From Actinomycetes bacterium (GTDB lineage: Bacteria; Actinomycetota; Acidimicrobiia; Acidimicrobiales; Ilumatobacteraceae): DNA of 15,458 nt. Of this stretch, positions 14,053-15,458 are shown in pieces. The translations under genes and the position numbers were made by a program. Under the pieces are notes generated by a model. The model saw nothing but the letters and a program-made list of their open reading frames with translations, made no database searches and had not been told where the DNA came from. The stretch covers positions 1-15,458 of the forward strand of contig JAEZFY010000130.1 of the NCBI GenBank assembly GCA_023417265.1. The letters are read 5' to 3'. Position 1 is the stretch's first letter. Every line of letters starts with the position of its first letter.

Positions 14053-15458
14053 GTCACCCCAACGACGAGTTGTTCAGCCGTTACGAGGGCCTCACGTTCG
14101 ACGACGTCGTCGTCGTTCCCGGCTACTCCGAGACGCTCCCCGACTCGGTCGACACGTCGGCCCGCTTCGCCGCTGGGATCGAGCTGTCGATCCCGCTCGT
14201 CTCGGCGGCGATGGACAAGGTCACCGAGGCCCGCATGGCGATCGGCATGGCCCGCAACGGCGGGATCGGTGTGATCCACCGCAACATGTCGATCGAGGCC
14301 CAGGCCGCCGAGGTCCAGAAGGTCAAGCGCAGCCAGTCGGGCATGATCTCCGAGCCGGTCACCCTGCCCGCCGACGCCCTGCTCGCCGACGCCGAGGAGC
14401 TGATGAACCGCTTCCGGTTCAGTGGCGTGCCGATCACCGACGCCGAGGGCCACCTCGTCGGCATCCTCACCAACCGCGACATCCGGTTCTGCGAACCGGC
14501 CGACTTCACGCGCCCGATCAGCGAGTTCATGACCTCGACGCCGCTCCACACGGCCGCCGTCGGCACGTCCCTCGACCAGGCCAAGGCGATCCTCCAGAAG
14601 TACCGCATCGAGAAGCTCCCCCTCGTCGACGACGACGGCAAGCTGGCCGGGCTGATCACCGTCAAGGACATCCAGAAGCGGCTCGACTACCCGAACTCGG
14701 CCCGCGACCACAAGGGCCGGCTGGTGTGTGCGGCGGCGGTCGGCGTCGGCGACGACCTTGAAGCGCGCGTCGAGGCGCTCGTGGCGATGGGCGTCGACGC
14801 CGTGTCGATCGACACCGCCCACGGTCACTCGGCCGGGGTCATCAAGGCGGTCGAGCGGATCAAGGGGGCGTGGCCCGATCTGCCGGTCACGGCCGGCAAC
14901 GTCGTCACACCGGAGGGCGTCGAGGCGCTCGCCCGAGCCGGCGCTGACGCGGTCAAGGTCGGTGTCGGTGCGGGGTCGATCTGCACGACCCGGATCGTCT
15001 CCGGGGCGGGCATGCCGCAGCTCTCGGCGATTTACGCGACGGCCAAGAAGGCACGCCAGCTCGACATCCCGGTGATCGGCGACGGCGGTATCACCTACTC
15101 GGGCGACATCGTCAAGGCGATCGCCGCCGGCGCGACCACGGTGATGCTCGGATCGCTGCTGGCCGGGACCGAGGAGAGCCCCGGCGAAACCGAGCTGTTC
15201 GAAGGCCGCCGGTTCAAGAGCTACCGCGGGATGGGCTCGATGGGCGCCATGCAAGGCCTCGGTGCCGACCGTTACGCCACCGCCCAGAGCGACGGCACCC
15301 GCGAGCAGGCGACACTCGCCAAGACGTCCAACAAGCTCGTGCCGGAAGGCATCGAGGGCCGGGTGCCGTACGCAGGCCCGCTCGGCGACACGCTGTACCA
15401 GCTCGTCGGCGGGTTGCGTTCGGGCATGGGCTACGCCGGCGCGGCCGATCTCCCGGCC
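14049..15458 (+). CDS. guaB: IMP dehydrogenase (3' end beyond the window)
   Basis: IMP dehydrogenase oxidises IMP to XMP with NAD+, the rate-limiting step toward GMP. 470 codons are present and the frame is still open at the right edge; the family is usually 485-515 residues, so only the C-terminal tail is missing. The N-terminal barrel part begins YEGLTFDDVVVVPGYSE; a Bateman pair of CBS domains spans about 98-211; SIDTAHGHS and the NAD/IMP segment follow; the catalytic loop GVGAGSICTTRIVSG has C312 (Ala replaces the more common Pro before GSICTT). GDGGITYSGDIVKAIAAGA, YRGMGSMGAM and the flap region ADRYATAQ then KLVPEGIEGRVPY are present. AAGGAG lies 9 nt before the ATG, which overlaps the purN stop, so the two are cotranscribed. 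Confidence 0.96.
   Translation, partial: MSHPNDELFSRYEGLTFDDVVVVPGYSETLPDSVDTSARFAAGIELSIPLVSAAMDKVTEARMAIGMARNGGIGVIHRNMSIEAQAAEVQKVKRSQSGMISEPVTLPADALLADAEELMNRFRFSGVPITDAEGHLVGILTNRDIRFCEPADFTRPISEFMTSTPLHTAAVGTSLDQAKAILQKYRIEKLPLVDDDGKLAGLITVKDIQKRLDYPNSARDHKGRLVCAAAVGVGDDLEARVEALVAMGVDAVSIDTAHGHSAGVIKAVERIKGAWPDLPVTAGNVVTPEGVEALARAGADAVKVGVGAGSICTTRIVSGAGMPQLSAIYATAKKARQLDIPVIGDGGITYSGDIVKAIAAGATTVMLGSLLAGTEESPGETELFEGRRFKSYRGMGSMGAMQGLGADRYATAQSDGTREQATLAKTSNKLVPEGIEGRVPYAGPLGDTLYQLVGGLRSGMGYAGAADLPA

Overview
This is a high-GC window (roughly 70% G+C by eye) with GTG starts, overlapping stop/start codons and a mix of leaderless and Shine-Dalgarno genes. That points to an actinobacterium. 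The gene content (fused PurS-PurL, 29-residue PurF propeptide, GMC oxidoreductase, SURF1, DUF808) would suit Acidimicrobiia (Ilumatobacter-like), but that lineage call is inference.

Layout. 1-56 (-): first codons of a secreted protein running off the left edge. 170-1306 (-): metX, the homoserine O-acyltransferase of methionine synthesis, behind a SAM-clan riboswitch at about 1359-1477. 1517-2287 (+): SURF1-family cytochrome-oxidase assembly protein, whose 3' end overlaps that of the next gene by 26 bp. 2262-4076 (-): a two-gene unit of a histidine phosphatase followed by a short GMC-type flavoprotein. 4153-12364 (+): a tightly packed purine operon, purSL-purQ-purC-purF-purDM, with junctions that overlap or are 1 bp apart. 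12429-13376 (+): a DUF808/YedI-like membrane protein with its own candidate promoter. 13453-end (+): purN overlapping guaB, which runs off the right edge about 20-40 codons before its expected end.

How the genes work together. PurF makes phosphoribosylamine; the PurD half of PurDM converts it to GAR; PurN formylates GAR; PurSL with PurQ converts FGAR to FGAM; the PurM half of PurDM closes the ring to AIR; PurC makes SAICAR; GuaB later commits IMP to GMP. purE, purK, purB, purH, purA and guaA are not here.

The most notable features are two gene fusions in one operon. PurD and PurM form a single 744-residue protein, as in eukaryotic GARS-AIRS proteins, and PurS is fused to PurL while PurQ stays separate. 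The PurD half also lacks about 27 residues of the usual N-terminal domain, including the PGNAGT segment. The other item worth checking is the metX leader, which appears to combine a SAM-I-style P4 hairpin with a SAM-IV-style pseudoknot. I found no mobile elements, CRISPR arrays, tRNAs or rRNAs. No intergenic stretch exceeds 300 bases; the longest is the metX/SURF1 divergent region of about 210 bp.
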